Source: Stratiolaelaps scimitus
Taxonomy: Eukaryota > Arthropoda > Arachnida > Mesostigmata > Laelapidae
Assembly (NCBI GenBank): GCA_019614645.1
Contig: JABWDB010000038.1
Coordinates: forward strand, 2,108,001 to 2,172,000
Direction of reading: 5' to 3'
DNA: 64,000 nt
The notes under the pieces are model-generated. The model was not told the DNA's origin and did not search any database. It saw only the letters and a list, made by a program, of their open reading frames with translations. The position numbers were made by a program, and so were the translations under genes. This document shows positions 1 through 16,978 of the stretch, piece after piece (within the stretch, counting starts at the first letter, position 1; each line of letters opens with the position of its first letter).

Positions 1-968
1 ACTTAGATCAGACTATATAAAGCCTAGTGAGGGCTAGTCACCAAAGCAGCTCTGTGCTGTTCTTGTTAATAGATTATGTTGAACTGAAATACGCAGAAAA
101 ATATACACGAGAGTGTAAAGGATTGTTAGACTGGGTTGGGAATGTTCGTCCAAACACGGGACGACACCGCAAAGTAAAATGTAGAAATAAAATCAAAATA
201 TACACAAAATAAAATGTTGGGATCTAAGATGGAGAGTAGTCAATAGATACTAAAATAATTAAATATAACTAAAGTGAAAACAAATTTAACATTAGGGGAT
301 ACAGAGTGAATACCGATTTAATTCACCTTTCTAGGCATAGCAAGCAGTTTTAGTTAATACTTTGAACAGCACACTGTCAATTGTCTAGCATAAGTAAGTC
401 ACAGACTCGGTGGAGTTTATAATCGTATAATATATAATCCGGTGTATGATACCACCTCTCTTACTGGCGTGACAAAATTGCAACGCCTCGTGAATTACGA
501 TGTTAGACAAAAAATATCCACAATATACGTTGTATCAATGATATTGCTTACGCTATATCACCTAGATCCCCTTAGAAACAATGCCGAACGTATATAATAA
601 TAATGCATGGTGTGCGTCCACCTTAAAAAGATTTATCAGCGTATTTCCGCACACCTCTATTTGGTGTCTTTGCTAGTGAGATCATCAATGTAATCTTCTT
701 GATTAGTATACTACTTATAGCTCTTGAGGGAATTACTTATCAAAGTAGAAGGAAATAAAGCAAAATAAGTAACATAAGAAGAATTATCTCACTTTTATGA
801 TATCACAAGCTTAAGGTGGTTGACAGTTTGCTTTCGTTCGTTGGCGACTGTTTATTTAAACACACATCGTTGCGTCGAGAAGTGCGTTGGTGGGGATGAA
901 AAATACTGCCATGAAAAAAGAAAAATTCCCGTCTGTGGCAGCAAATGCTGATATGAGACTAACGATTT
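1..968. other. No supported gene
   Basis: AT-rich non-coding sequence. The short frame at 27-212 has no start context or domain to support it. Confidence 0.6.
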
Positions 969-6063
<5,095 letters not shown>

Positions 6064-6099
6064 TATAAGCCCGCCCGACTTTTCGCTGGAATCAGATCT
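6064..6099 (+). promoter_or_regulatory. TATA plus initiator core promoter candidate
   Basis: TATAAG at 6064-6069 and an arthropod-type initiator ATCAGATC with its A at 6094, exactly 30 bases from the first T of the TATA box. The sequence downstream (6100-6540) becomes GC-richer and rich in CAC/CAG/CAA, like a 5' UTR exon, and offers a donor-like CTA/GTAAAG near 6520. I do not know which gene it would serve; a short frame (68 codons) at 6813-7016 lies downstream. Confidence 0.4.
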
Positions 6100-6586
6100 T
6101 CAGTTGTCGCTGCCTGGTTTCACTTGACGACAACCGTTGTTGAAGAGAAAGCCGTTGGTTGATGAGTCAGTGCCAAATCGGGTCCGAAGCCGCCTGGAGC
6201 AACAACGTCTGAGCAGTCAGCCCCTTTCTGATTTTCGCTGTTTCTGCAGTTGCTTCTTTACCACCACCACCAGCATCACCACCACAGCCCGCGTTTTTGC
6301 CCGTTTCTGTATTGGCGAGCTCTGCCTTGTCTGTCTCCTCGTCTCGTTTCATCTTCTACATCTGCTGCAATTCACCATTGCTCTATCCAGCCGGTTTGCC
6401 TAGCGCTGCATCTCTGATCTACAGCTCGCCGCTTCTTCTCAGGACCGAGACAACAACAGCAGCAGCAGCAGTAGTAACCACAGGGGGGTGCCATCACAGT
6501 TACTGCTACTGGTACTAGTAAAGATAATAATATTAATATTAAAGTGACAGTAGTGCTGCTGCTATTGCTTTCCTTGTATTCCTTCG

Positions 6587-6622
<36 letters not shown>

Positions 6623-6812
6623 CTTGTGGTAGTGACGATTGTGTTCCTATTCGAGCGTATTCACGAAATCGTCGTCCACTGTATTCATCATTCATTCATC
6701 TATCTGTCTATTTATCGTTTTCTTTTTTATTTTATTGTTGTTATTCGTATGTAGGACTTCGTTCACCGTTTGTATTTATTCTCTCTCTTTCGTTCGCTTT
6801 TCTGAATTTCCG

Positions 6813-7016
6813 ATGGCCCACTGGGAGGATAACGGAAAAATCAAACTGAGATCAAAAAAGCATCAGCTATTAATAGCAGCTGATGACGACAATGCCAACA
6901 ACAACAAAAATCAAAATGGTGCCGCCACTGTGTTATTGGCATACCTTTTGGAAACAAATCTGAGTTCACCGATTGTGACAGCTCCAAGCTTGAAACAAAC
7001 AAACTTGGTTCACTGA
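6813..7016 (+). CDS. Possible small protein, unrecognised
   Basis: A frame of 68 codons starting MAHWEDNGKIKLRSKKHQ with G at +4, about 720 bases after the candidate start site at 6094. It contains an Asp/Asn-rich middle (DDDNANNNKNQN) and no signal peptide. It is short enough to be chance, and could also be an exon or an upstream frame within a long leader. Confidence 0.15.
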   Translation: MAHWEDNGKIKLRSKKHQLLIAADDDNANNNKNQNGAATVLLAYLLETNLSSPIVTAPSLKQTNLVH

Positions 7017-7987
7017 AGCGGAAGTCAACCAAACATCAAGAAACCCTCAGAATTCATAAAGTGTTGCTATCGTTTTTTATATCTGCGCATACATACTTAT
7101 TTTTCGAGATATACGTGTTCTTGTTATAAATTATATCGTAACTCAATCCTCAAAGACAATAATGCATGTACAGATATGCCCGGCGAATAGGACATAAAAC
7201 GTCGTTTAAAATACGATAATCGTGTATCTAAAGACTCATTCATATCATTTATTTAGAATTGCTCAAAAGAAAGGTTACCTAGTTTCGTCTGTAACTAAAA
7301 GAATAGAATCCTAGTTGTTGTTTTCTAAAGGAGCAACAAGTTTATGTACGTGTCTGCTTATTAATAATAAGCGAAGGGAAATTTTCTTCAACTTTTACAT
7401 AGACGTTTCTTGACTTCTGAAAAAACAACTGACTGGTAAGGGCAATAGGGATAGTATAGGAGCTAGGTGGGTCTAATATGAGGTGTGCGCGGTGGAGTGG
7501 TGCTTCATTCGTGAGCGTTTACCTTGCAACCGTGGAAGACAATGAACAACTGAATATATATCATATTTGAGAACGATTATAATTTTATTTATTTATCAGT
7601 ATCTACAAATATATTCTTAGAGATAATTTAAGATGATTAAATTCTATAGGATAACTAATGAAATGAACTTACCAGCACCACAATTTCAATTTTGTCCGTG
7701 CTGTCTTGAACATTGAATTTGGACGTATTGTATATATTCAGCATATCAAGACAATGTGTAGAATCGAAAATTATATTTATTCAGTAATACCATCCTGAAG
7801 TCTGTGAAAGACTAAATACGGAGTATAATAACTATAATCGCTAATAGAGGCTCAACGTATTTACTGTAAATGAGTGATCTTTTCCATTCACTGAAGTATT
7901 TAATCAAACGTAGCCCACAGCAAAAATGGGTGACAGTGAAGGTCCGGCGTGGAGAGGGTGGATCAAGTGGTGTTTGTAATAATGCCC

Positions 7988-8125
7988 CTTGAAGCTACAT
8001 ATTCAAATCAAGTTTCGTGACAATGAAGATTTAACAACCTAACCGATAAGTGGTAGGTTGTTAAACAGAGCTGTCACAGTAGCAATCAATATTTGAATAG
8101 TAGAAGCCGGACATATGTAGCTCAC
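7988..8125. repeat. Foldback (MITE-like) element
   Basis: The inner arms TTAACAACCTA (8031-8041) and TAGGTTGTTAA (8054-8064) are perfect inverses. Outside them, ATTCAAAT/ATTTGAAT and GAAGCTACATAT/ATATGTAGCTC also pair with small gaps. The whole unit can fold into one long imperfect hairpin. There is no coding sequence and no clear target duplication. Confidence 0.45.
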
Positions 8126-9517
8126 AGCAGGCCTTTGCTATGTTGATGTTGACACGACACAGCTAAATCTTCCCCAATGACAGTTCCTTATTGTATTTCA
8201 TGATTTGCACATTTTACAGTGCACATATATGGGCTACTGTCATTCTATTCTGCACTCTGAATCGGGTTAAGTTTGTTTGTATGTGCCAATTATTTATTCA
8301 GGTCATATTACAAATTGTTAAATATTACAAAACTGATTCATTGAATGGTGATAGCTGTAGGATTTCTCTGTAGACATGTGTATGCGCGCGAACGAAACCA
8401 GTCCTATTAGCTACCTCTTAGGTACTTGGCACAAATCATAAAAACAGACAACCCCCGGAGGAATTAAGTAATATTTATGCATTACGAATTGCGAATCGTT
8501 GCATTCTACGATTTCCCGGTTGACATTTCGAGTGTTCGATTTCTCGTTTAGGTGAATAATTTCTTCTGTTCATTCATTCGTAGTGTGAGCAGAATAGCTC
8601 GCTTTGACATTATCAACACTTTATGCCTATCGAAATAAGATAGCAATGGTTGGTAAATTGTACTTTGGGAAAACAACGCTTAAAGAACGAGTTGGTATCC
8701 CCCTAAGCTGGAGCTATCGAATCTGTGATAACAATAATGCGACATCTATTACCAAGCACTTGAAGACAGCAAACAGCAATGATAGTAGTTTATAATGAGG
8801 ATAGAATTACTTCGTAACAATGATATGAACATGCTAAAGAGACCGCAGAATAAGCTACACCTAATCAAGGTGTTCGAATTGACTACGATTCCCATTGTCC
8901 CTAGAAGCGAATTGAACATACAACCAAAAGAAATAGTGTGAACGACGCGCGTAAATCCCGCGTAAGTTCCTATACATTGCTTATGCTAGTCTTTGTTTGT
9001 TGTGTCCAATAAGGTAATTGTATCATATTGTATATGAACACCAATTGGCAATTTCTTCAGGAACCTGTAAACGTATTCAGTATATAGTTTCTCAGGAATT
9101 TTCTGAAAGCCTCCGACTTCATGAATCAAATAATAAACAAAACCTATAGTATACCAATAATAAAATTAAATTTTGAAGACTTCGCTTCACAAGCGTGGTA
9201 ATATATCGCCTTGGAATATCATAATATTTTAATAATAATATTTTACAGATAAAATCAATGCTTTTCTCACTCAACTCGGACGGTATTCGTAAATAATATC
9301 GCATCAGAGACTTTGCAGATATAGAGCAAGGTTATCAAGCTTATCGCTGACGAAGGAATAACGAAGCTAATTAAGTTAAGTATTAGTAACGAAGATTATT
9401 TATTTTCCTTAGGACCCAGGTGTGTTTATATGGAAGTAACTACACATTTTTGCAAATGAATTTTATTCACAACATACTCAAATATTCAGTAACAGCAACA
9501 AAGACGCACCTATACGT

Positions 9518-9521
<4 letters not shown>

Positions 9522-9577
<56 letters not shown>

Positions 9578-9616
9578 GGAGGGAGGGAGGGAGAGAGAGG
9601 AGAGAGAGAAAGAGAG
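9522..9616. repeat. Compound microsatellite (AT)n-(GA)n
   Basis: An AT alternation at 9522-9556 runs into GA/GGGA repeats up to about 9616. Confidence 0.95.
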
Positions 9617-11553
9617 GTGTCCCACACTCTCAACGTTTACTAGCCTGAAATTCGATTAAACCTCACGATATGACGACGTCATAGTACTAGTGAGAAAATC
9701 GAAGAATTCAACTTGATTCTATACCACCTTATCATTACCTTAACCACTGACTGAGCAGCGAAGCTGAATAAACAGCTGTTAAATCAGTCGCATTATGAAT
9801 GTCGTTTCAACACTGGAGATAATCAGCACCAGCAGAATACAATTCTTGACTTGAATTTTAAATGCTCTCGCAAAACTCAATCACAATTTTTTTCATTTGC
9901 CTCCTCTCTTTCTCTTTCAGCCTTTCGAGGTCTCGTTTTCGTTTTTTTTCTTTCGTCAACGGAATAGCGAACGGAGAAATCCACTTGACGAACATTTCAA
10001 ACCGTTGGCATTAAAAGTTATGTGGAACGTGTGGTGCAAGGACACACACACACACACAGCCACACGCTCACATCACCAAACGTAGGAGGAATTGAGTAGG
10101 AGGCCGCAAATTAATACAGCGTCATCAGATTTTGTCCTCGAAGCAACGTGTCCTAAAGGAGAAAAATAAGAAAACATTTTGTCGCGGCTGCTCGGCGATC
10201 CTCGTGATTCGAGAATAAATAATAATTCAGAATCACTTTAAATTTTATTCAATTTTTCCCCATAATTCACATTGCGCAGGCGACAGAAATTCATCCCGAC
10301 AACGAGATGGATAAATGGAACAACACAACAAGACGACGGTGGCAGAAACGAGCACAAAGTAACGACAGGTCACGAAATATGGTTCGCACACCGGATGCAC
10401 TGACTGACTATGTCTCAAATTGTCAGTCAGTATTTCAATTCATTCGCGATAACTTCTTCTCTTGGGTCGTACAGTAAAAACACTCAATATGGGGTAATGT
10501 TTAGAATCCCAAAAAAAGCTTCTCGAATTATTACGTTATGACGATCGACACGAGATTGGATAGTCTCTAATGGAACACCAACACATTTAGTTCCCTTTCG
10601 TCATTAATTTTGTAGGGGCTGAAACTTTGCGGTGACTAAAAGTCGTGCTCGATGTGCGGCGGGGGCGTTTCGAATTTATTACGACTTAAACATTATTCGA
10701 ACGATAAGCACCTACACAAATACTTGTCTCGTTCTCTGGAGAAGCCATAATAGCATAAATAAATGTTAAATCATAATGATTGGAGGTGTCTTTGTTATTA
10801 CTATTATACTATTTAATACATCAGCACATTCGAAATCGGTAAAATGGATTCGAGAATTTCAAACTCAGTCCCATTTTAGTGATTATAACCCAGTTGTATG
10901 CATTTCTAAACCACAGCGTATCGTGTCGTGAAACGAGTGCCCTAAGTGAATCGTTGGTACCACCTACTGCCTAGCTAGCAGCACCAACAATAGATTCTTC
11001 TTCGATAGTGGTTACTACAGTTCAACCTCTTCCGAGTTGCACTTGTCACAACTAAATTCCTTCTGTTATACATATGAGTGCAAGATAATCGCCATATCCA
11101 ACTAATGAGATATCGTATACATTGTCCCAAAAACGTACAGTCAGAACACTCAAAATTCCGTGTGGGTGATTTCGGCTTACTGCGGGTTCTGTGCTAATGC
11201 AATTTCAGCTTGTGTTGTTAGAGACACAACACAATAACAACATGCAACATATGTATGTTGTTAATTCATTTTTCTTTTTAGTTCTCGACAGCTTCGTTGT
11301 TCAACCTCTTCAACTAAACAACGAACTGTTCATTCTCCAGGTTTTGATCTCTTCTATATAGCTGGGATTAGTTTAAATTGTCGTGCCGCTGATTAATTCA
11401 GCACATACGTTTGTATTGAATATGTAGGAGTTGACCAGTTGCTCAGTATACCATTACTCCGTGTAAGCCTTGAGTACTCCGAGTATGTTTACTCGTTCAG
11501 GATTTCGAGAAACCCGCCTTTAATGACATGAGATCGGTCCGAATTATCAACAA

Positions 11554-11814
11554 ATGCAGGCAAAGAAAATTCAACAAGTTGGACGACAACGTATATGGAC
11601 CGTACGAGAAAATTACAATGCGAAACGGCCGTCTCGAAAGAAGGAAATGATTCGTAGACGGCTGTCTCAGCCCCGTGGCAATATCTTTAGTAGGGACACC
11701 GACGGTGCTGCTGGTAACCGCGGAAACTCCAAGACCAGCAAATGTTTGCCGATCGACATCTTTGATCTGTCACGTGTCTACTACGAGCGACGTCGTTTTC
11801 TGCTTCTGTCATAG
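11554..11814 (+). CDS. Unrecognised open frame in a GC-richer island
   Basis: An 86-codon frame, basic (many Arg/Lys), starting MQAKKIQQVGRQRI. The surrounding 11550-11940 is richer in GC and in CAC/CAA triplets than its neighbours, as in UTR exons. I recognise no domain. It may be part of a leader exon and not a protein. Confidence 0.12.
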   Translation: MQAKKIQQVGRQRIWTVRENYNAKRPSRKKEMIRRRLSQPRGNIFSRDTDGAAGNRGNSKTSKCLPIDIFDLSRVYYERRRFLLLS

Positions 11815-12639
11815 CCACCACCACCACCACCTCCCCCTCCTCCTTCGTCACAGTTGCTGAATCCCGTCACCAAGAATAGCAGCAGTAACAACAACAACGA
11901 CAAGATCACGAGTAGCCCAAGAGGATAAGTGGTACGTTTGTTCACAGGGCTTTTGCCTTGTCATCTTCGACTGTGCCTCTCGGACTGTGCCATTCATCTC
12001 CTCGTGGTGGTATACGCTAACGGTTGAGTTGAACTCGTAGCGAAATGGTGTCGATTTAAACGACTTAATGAAATTCAGTTCTGACCAAATGTTTTGCTAT
12101 ATTCGTTCGTTTCGTTTTATCAGTCAACTGATTTATTAATTTCATTTATTTCATCGAAGCAAGTTATAGTTCAAATAGAAAGGAACTATTTTAAACAAAT
12201 CGCTCATGTTTAAGACTACGATGAAAATTTTAGCTTCTTCGATCAGTTGACACCATATTGGGACAAAGCGTACATTTATCGGTATCAGCAGTAAATATTT
12301 ATTAAAATTAAAAATAGTATCCGTATCTATTTCGGCACAAATCCTCTTGTATCAACCGAGCCCTGGACTGCAAAAAGGCACTGATTGCATTACGGCTTGA
12401 TATCGGTAGCAGTAGAAGTTGATGTTGTAAAATCGCTGAACGGAAAGTAACAGCCCACGCAGTGTGTCGTCAAAACAGTTAGAACCATGCACAAAACACA
12501 TTTTCTCTCATTTTAACCACATATCTAATGCGGATAGAAAACTGCCCCCGTTCCGATCGTCACCACTGTTTCGAAAACTCACGTAGCAAAAAAGTCTGAT
12601 TAATTTCATCCAATTGCAAGAATGTCCAATTGTAAGAAG

Positions 12640-13390
12640 ATCATGGCTAATGCAGATGCGCAAAAGCAAATCTCGGCAAAGATGCTCGACGTTGATTATC
12701 TCCTAATATTCCGGAATTACAGCGCGATATCTCCCAATTAAGGAGTGGCAGAGGATGTTATATGCATCAACCTCAACAATGTTTTCAAGACCACGCCGCA
12801 TGAGACCATTGTGTGCGTGCTACTCTCAATGGGAGTCGGTCTTCGCATTGTTGAATGTATTTCAGACTCTCGAAATGGATTTATCAAGTCAGAGATGATG
12901 CGCTACCAAAAATGGAAGTAGTCATGGATCTCGGTGTGAGGTTCCCGAATTCACTCACGTTCAACAACAAAGTGAGTTTATTTGTTCATAGATGCTCACT
13001 TTTCTCTGGCGTGATATTGCTAGCGTTTGCAATTAAACCTAAGGTGGTATGAATCGCATGTAGTTCACCTTTCCACGTACGCTTGTGTTATTCGGAATCC
13101 CATTAGAAGTAGTGACACCCAACAACTTGAATAGATGCAACGACACTTTATAAGAAGAGTTGAGGCCAGGTATCTTTTAGGCAGTCGGACTGGAATTAAT
13201 TCGTGATCGTATGAACGTCGCTCTTTTGAAGTAGTTTAGTAACACTATCAGAAACAAATCTGTCTTTGATAATTTCTTCAATTTCGCACACAAATCAAGC
13301 AGGACAGGGTTTATTGTCAGGCCCAAGATGAGAGCTCGCACCGAAAAGATCAATCGCATGAGTACGTTTATGTGACGAGTAGTCGGACGA
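12640..13390 (+). pseudogene. Decayed non-LTR retrotransposon (CR1/Jockey-like) reverse transcriptase, 3' part
   Basis: In broken frames this stretch reads like the later half of a LINE polymerase. Around 12755-12870 it reads VICINLNNVFKTTPHETIVC, cf. the DFSKAFDTVPH motif. Around 12880-12965 it reads MEVVMDLGVRFPNSLTFNNK, cf. the DLGVxFdxxLsF motif. Around 13090-13360 it reads IRNPIRSSDTQQLNRCNDTL and later ELIRDRMNVALLK, cf. the C-terminal helical part. The catalytic YxDD segment between the first two is missing, so there is an internal deletion plus frameshifts and stops. No poly(A) tail or target duplication was located. Confidence 0.6.
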
Positions 13391-14383
13391 ATTAATTAAT
13401 GCACAATTGTATATATGATAATGTGAATGTTCAGAATATCCAAACGATCTAGGCAATTCATCCGACCTCTAGTATCCTGTACAATACTGTTTTACCAACC
13501 ATTTTAGCTTTATTTTCGTCAATAAAGGGATATTTCACTATTTTTTATTCAAAATGCCATTACAATATTAATGATGTAAAGTGTAGTAAATTAGATTAGG
13601 AAAATGAAAGTCGGTTGTCACTAGCAGCTAAGTAAGTAATCATATTTAATTAATGACTTCGGATTGCTAAAATAAAAATATTCGGAGGTAACTTTATACT
13701 TTATGCTAGTAAAGCAAAGTATACATTGCAGAGTCATATTTGTGCATTTCTTCTCAAGTATCCATATTGGAAGGTCGTTAATAATGAGCAGATGCTGAAG
13801 AGTCTTCAGACAGATGACAGTATTTGATGATGTTTTTTTATCGAAATCTGCACACGAAATACGAACTTCAGAGAATAGATAATCGAATGGTTAAAAGCTA
13901 TTCTCTAGACCGATTTTATAATTTTTACGAGAACTGCGTAATATCTGCTGGGTTTCACATTTGGCTTCCCAGGAAAGTCAAATGCAGGTGCAAGTTCTCG
14001 TTCGAACTTACCATTTACAAACAATATACAATATAATGCAAGCACTCCTTTGTTACTAACAGTCAAAGGGGGCGGAGAGGAGGAGGGAACATACAGTTAA
14101 ATTATAAAGTTATATTATCACAATAAGCGATATTGCTAATAAAATCTAATACTAATAATAATAATATATACGCGGCTGTATTTTCATCGTCATAAGAGGT
14201 TATCGCAAGTATTACATATTGTTTTACATTTCTTCCAGAAGAGGCGAACAAAGCAGTAACGGCGGCGATTTGAACGCTATAATGACAAATTCGTCCATTA
14301 ATCGGCACGATGAAAAAAATGAAACACTACGAAGCCACATTACATTGACACTGGTAAACGTGACATCAGTCTTTTTTCCCTAG

Positions 14384-15708
14384 GGCTCTTTTCCTGCTGT
14401 TCGCCGATGAAAGCAAGAAGCAAAAAAAAGAAAACACGAAGTAAAGGTATGGACGATCATGATAAACTTTTCATGTTACATTCAATGATGAACCGAGTTG
14501 ACCATCGACATCTATCAGATACAAGTCCAGGGATTCCATTTGAACCATTTGCATTCGCACACATGGCACCGTGTACGATTTATGAACGTCCTTTATCTCT
14601 CTCTGTTGTACGGGAAATTTACAGTTCGGAAAAATCGTATTTGACACGTCTTTCGAAATGGCTACGCTCAATGCTATCATTATCAATACAATGATAAGAA
14701 GCAGACCGTTAAAGCACTGCACTATGAGATTTATCAAATTCGCGCACGATACCAATCAATTTCAATTGGTATATAAATTATTTTATAAACTAACAATACA
14801 TATTCAATTTTTCAAGAGCTGTTTATAAAACTCGACCGCATTTGTATTATAATCTACGCCGTACATAACCCTTCCAATGTTATGATAAAGTAAGATCTTA
14901 TCCTTTTTCCAATTTTTCAATCGAGCTAAATGATATGAGGCAATAACTGTTTTTCATTGTCTACACCGACAATGAAGTCCTCCTTTGTGCTAAGAACTGA
15001 GTAGAAAATAATCAGCGTCAGAGACTAAGCAGCAGGTAAACTTCAGTCGAAGGTGAGTAGTTGTCGCCTTAGTAATTAAGTCGATCCGGGTGCGTACTTT
15101 TGCATGTAAACAGTTATTTTGGCTAAAGCAGTTGATTTTAGCAATTGGATTCTTCTCGTTTTCAAACTAGTCATACAAGACCTCCTCATATATGTAGTAG
15201 TATTTATTATAGAGGGTGTCACCGAAATTAACACCCTAAGAAAATAAGCAAGTTGTCCAAAATAAAATGTATTGTGATGGAAAATGTAGACAAGACTCCA
15301 AGCCATTTTCATGAACCTTCATTCAAGAACATCTTCTGAATCTAGGTGAAGCATGATCTCAAAAAAATGTCTTCTTCATCACCACGCTCCCCTACTACAC
15401 ATTCTACGAAAACTGGGGTTTGTACTTATTATTGTTATTGCTTACTAATATATAACATTAATAATGCCATTGTGATAGTTCAATGTAATCGTTACGCCTG
15501 CAGAATCTTACCAAGCTGTGCCCGCAATCACCTTTGTCTTCAGCGTTACCTCATAGCCGAATCTCCCCGTCTAAACATTTTCAAACGTTATGATCTTGAA
15601 TACGGAACTTCCCCAATGGCTTCACCCTTCGTACGGAATGCGTATGTCTTACCCAACGCATTAGCTCGAAAAACATCAACTGAATCCACTGAGCCTGTTT
15701 CTGTTTAA
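14384..15708 (+). CDS. Possible exon group of an unidentified gene; segment resembles the start of a RhoGEF (DH) domain
   Basis: A first open stretch, 14384-14694, follows a good acceptor (cttttttccctag). It ends in SVVREIYSSEKSYLTRLSKW, which has the pattern of the first helix of Dbl-homology domains (E...TE..Y...L). No convincing donor closes it before its stop. A second stretch, 15346-15416, follows tctag and ends near ACTGG/GGTTTG; it is Ser/Thr-rich. A third, 15504-15708, follows cgcctgcag and continues in phase with the second for 68 codons to a stop (ending ARKTSTESTEPVSV). If these are exons, the region is the 3' end of a plus-strand gene whose earlier exons are further left. The link between the first and second stretch is unproven, and the DH resemblance is weak evidence. 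Confidence 0.25.
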
Positions 15709-16365
15709 ACTAAATCCTATCGGCCCTCATAGACAAGGATTACGGTTACGACACCGACGTGTAGTGGTGATGGTGTTCGCAGTGGATGACGACATCAATT
15801 TGCACCACTCAGCCGTGAGTGCGCAATGTCTCTCATCCCCCTCCTATATTCAAGCTGCGAGTAATTATTATATACACTAATGAACATAGGCCGATTTCAG
15901 TTCTTAGGCGTTCTCACGTATGAGTCAATTTTTTATCTCTTCATCATTTTGACACTTTGAGAAAATTATGAGGAAGGTGTCACGTGGCCAGAAAATGATT
16001 AAAAAACGAATCGTAGACGGTGGACGTAGCAAGATAATTATTTTCCTTTATGTAATCTTCTCCCACAGTGGAACAACATCAGCAGCTGCAGCATCAACTG
16101 TCAAGTCACACGAAATCACTTGCCTTTTAAGTGTTAACGGATAAGAATAGAGACAGAGAGAGAGGGAGGGAGATAAAAAAAAACAGTAGATTTAGAACAA
16201 GAATAGCACAATTTAGTCCTACTATTTGTTGGTTAATCATTCATAGTAAGGAGCAAACAATATATTTTTAACGCTTTATAGGTTTGCATAAGATAGCCAA
16301 TAGGCCTGAAGTACACTTCCCAATCCATAAATTATACTTTATTTAGTGAGGCCTTAAATTTTCTG

Positions 16366-16371
16366 TATATA

Positions 16372-16409
<38 letters not shown>

Positions 16410-16410
16410 C
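16366..16410. repeat. (AT)n microsatellite with one AC break
   Basis: AT alternation of about 45 bases. Similar shorter tracts are at 5920-5938, 6587-6622 (AT then GT), 18400-18431, 29004-29033, 36582-36603, 39149-39176, 49486-49508 and 55518-55536. Confidence 0.95.
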
Positions 16411-16704
16411 ATTCATTAAATTCAGGAAACAAGAAGTCTTTTTCTAAATACGAGAGCAATCATGGTAATACGTTTTTCAATTATACGCAAAGCAAAATCA
16501 AGCCTTTAAATACATACACGTTTCGTATGAAATAAATGTAGTTTCTTGAATTTTTTTATAAAAAGCAAATAAACATGTCTGCAAGGGCAGTACCGACCAG
16601 AATTCCCTTCGTTTCGAGAACGGAGTTAACCATCAGATGGTTGATTGGAGCAGAACTTGATTGTTGGTTCCAATAATTTTCGAACTATATAATTCAAAAG
16701 TAGA

Positions 16705-16754
16705 TTGGTCCAAGGTGAACGATCGGTGGTCTTGCGTCTCTTTCTTGAGGCTAA

Positions 16755-16786
<32 letters not shown>

Positions 16787-16978
16787 GTCGGGCCAAGTCT
16801 CCCCACCTATCGTGGGTGCCTCTGGGGAGAGACGTGACGGTGTGTGTAGCACTGGCGTACACTATTCGTTGTAGACACTACGCGACGGTGGTCTTTGCAG
16901 CGGCGGAGACGGCATCTACACTGATTGTCACTGAAGAGAGGCAGAGGCTGGTCAAACCACTTATTAATCACTCCAGAG
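16705..16978 (+). other. GC-richer block, possible 5' UTR exon
   Basis: This block stands out from AT-rich surroundings, carries (CT)n and ends at CCAGAG/GTAATT, a donor-like site at 16978/16979. TATATAA lies at 16686-16692. The open frame through it (16705-17076) is dominated by the CT repeat and is probably not coding. Confidence 0.2.
16756..16780. repeat. (CT)n microsatellite
   Basis: CT alternation of about 25 bases inside a GC-richer block (16620-17080). (CA)n tracts of similar size are at 4643-4660 and 10042-10058. Confidence 0.9.

Larger units (their letters stand above)
8126..12639. other. Gene-poor stretch
   Basis: AT-rich sequence with the compound microsatellite at 9522-9616 and one GC-richer island (11550-11940, listed separately). 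No other supported gene or RNA. Confidence 0.5.
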
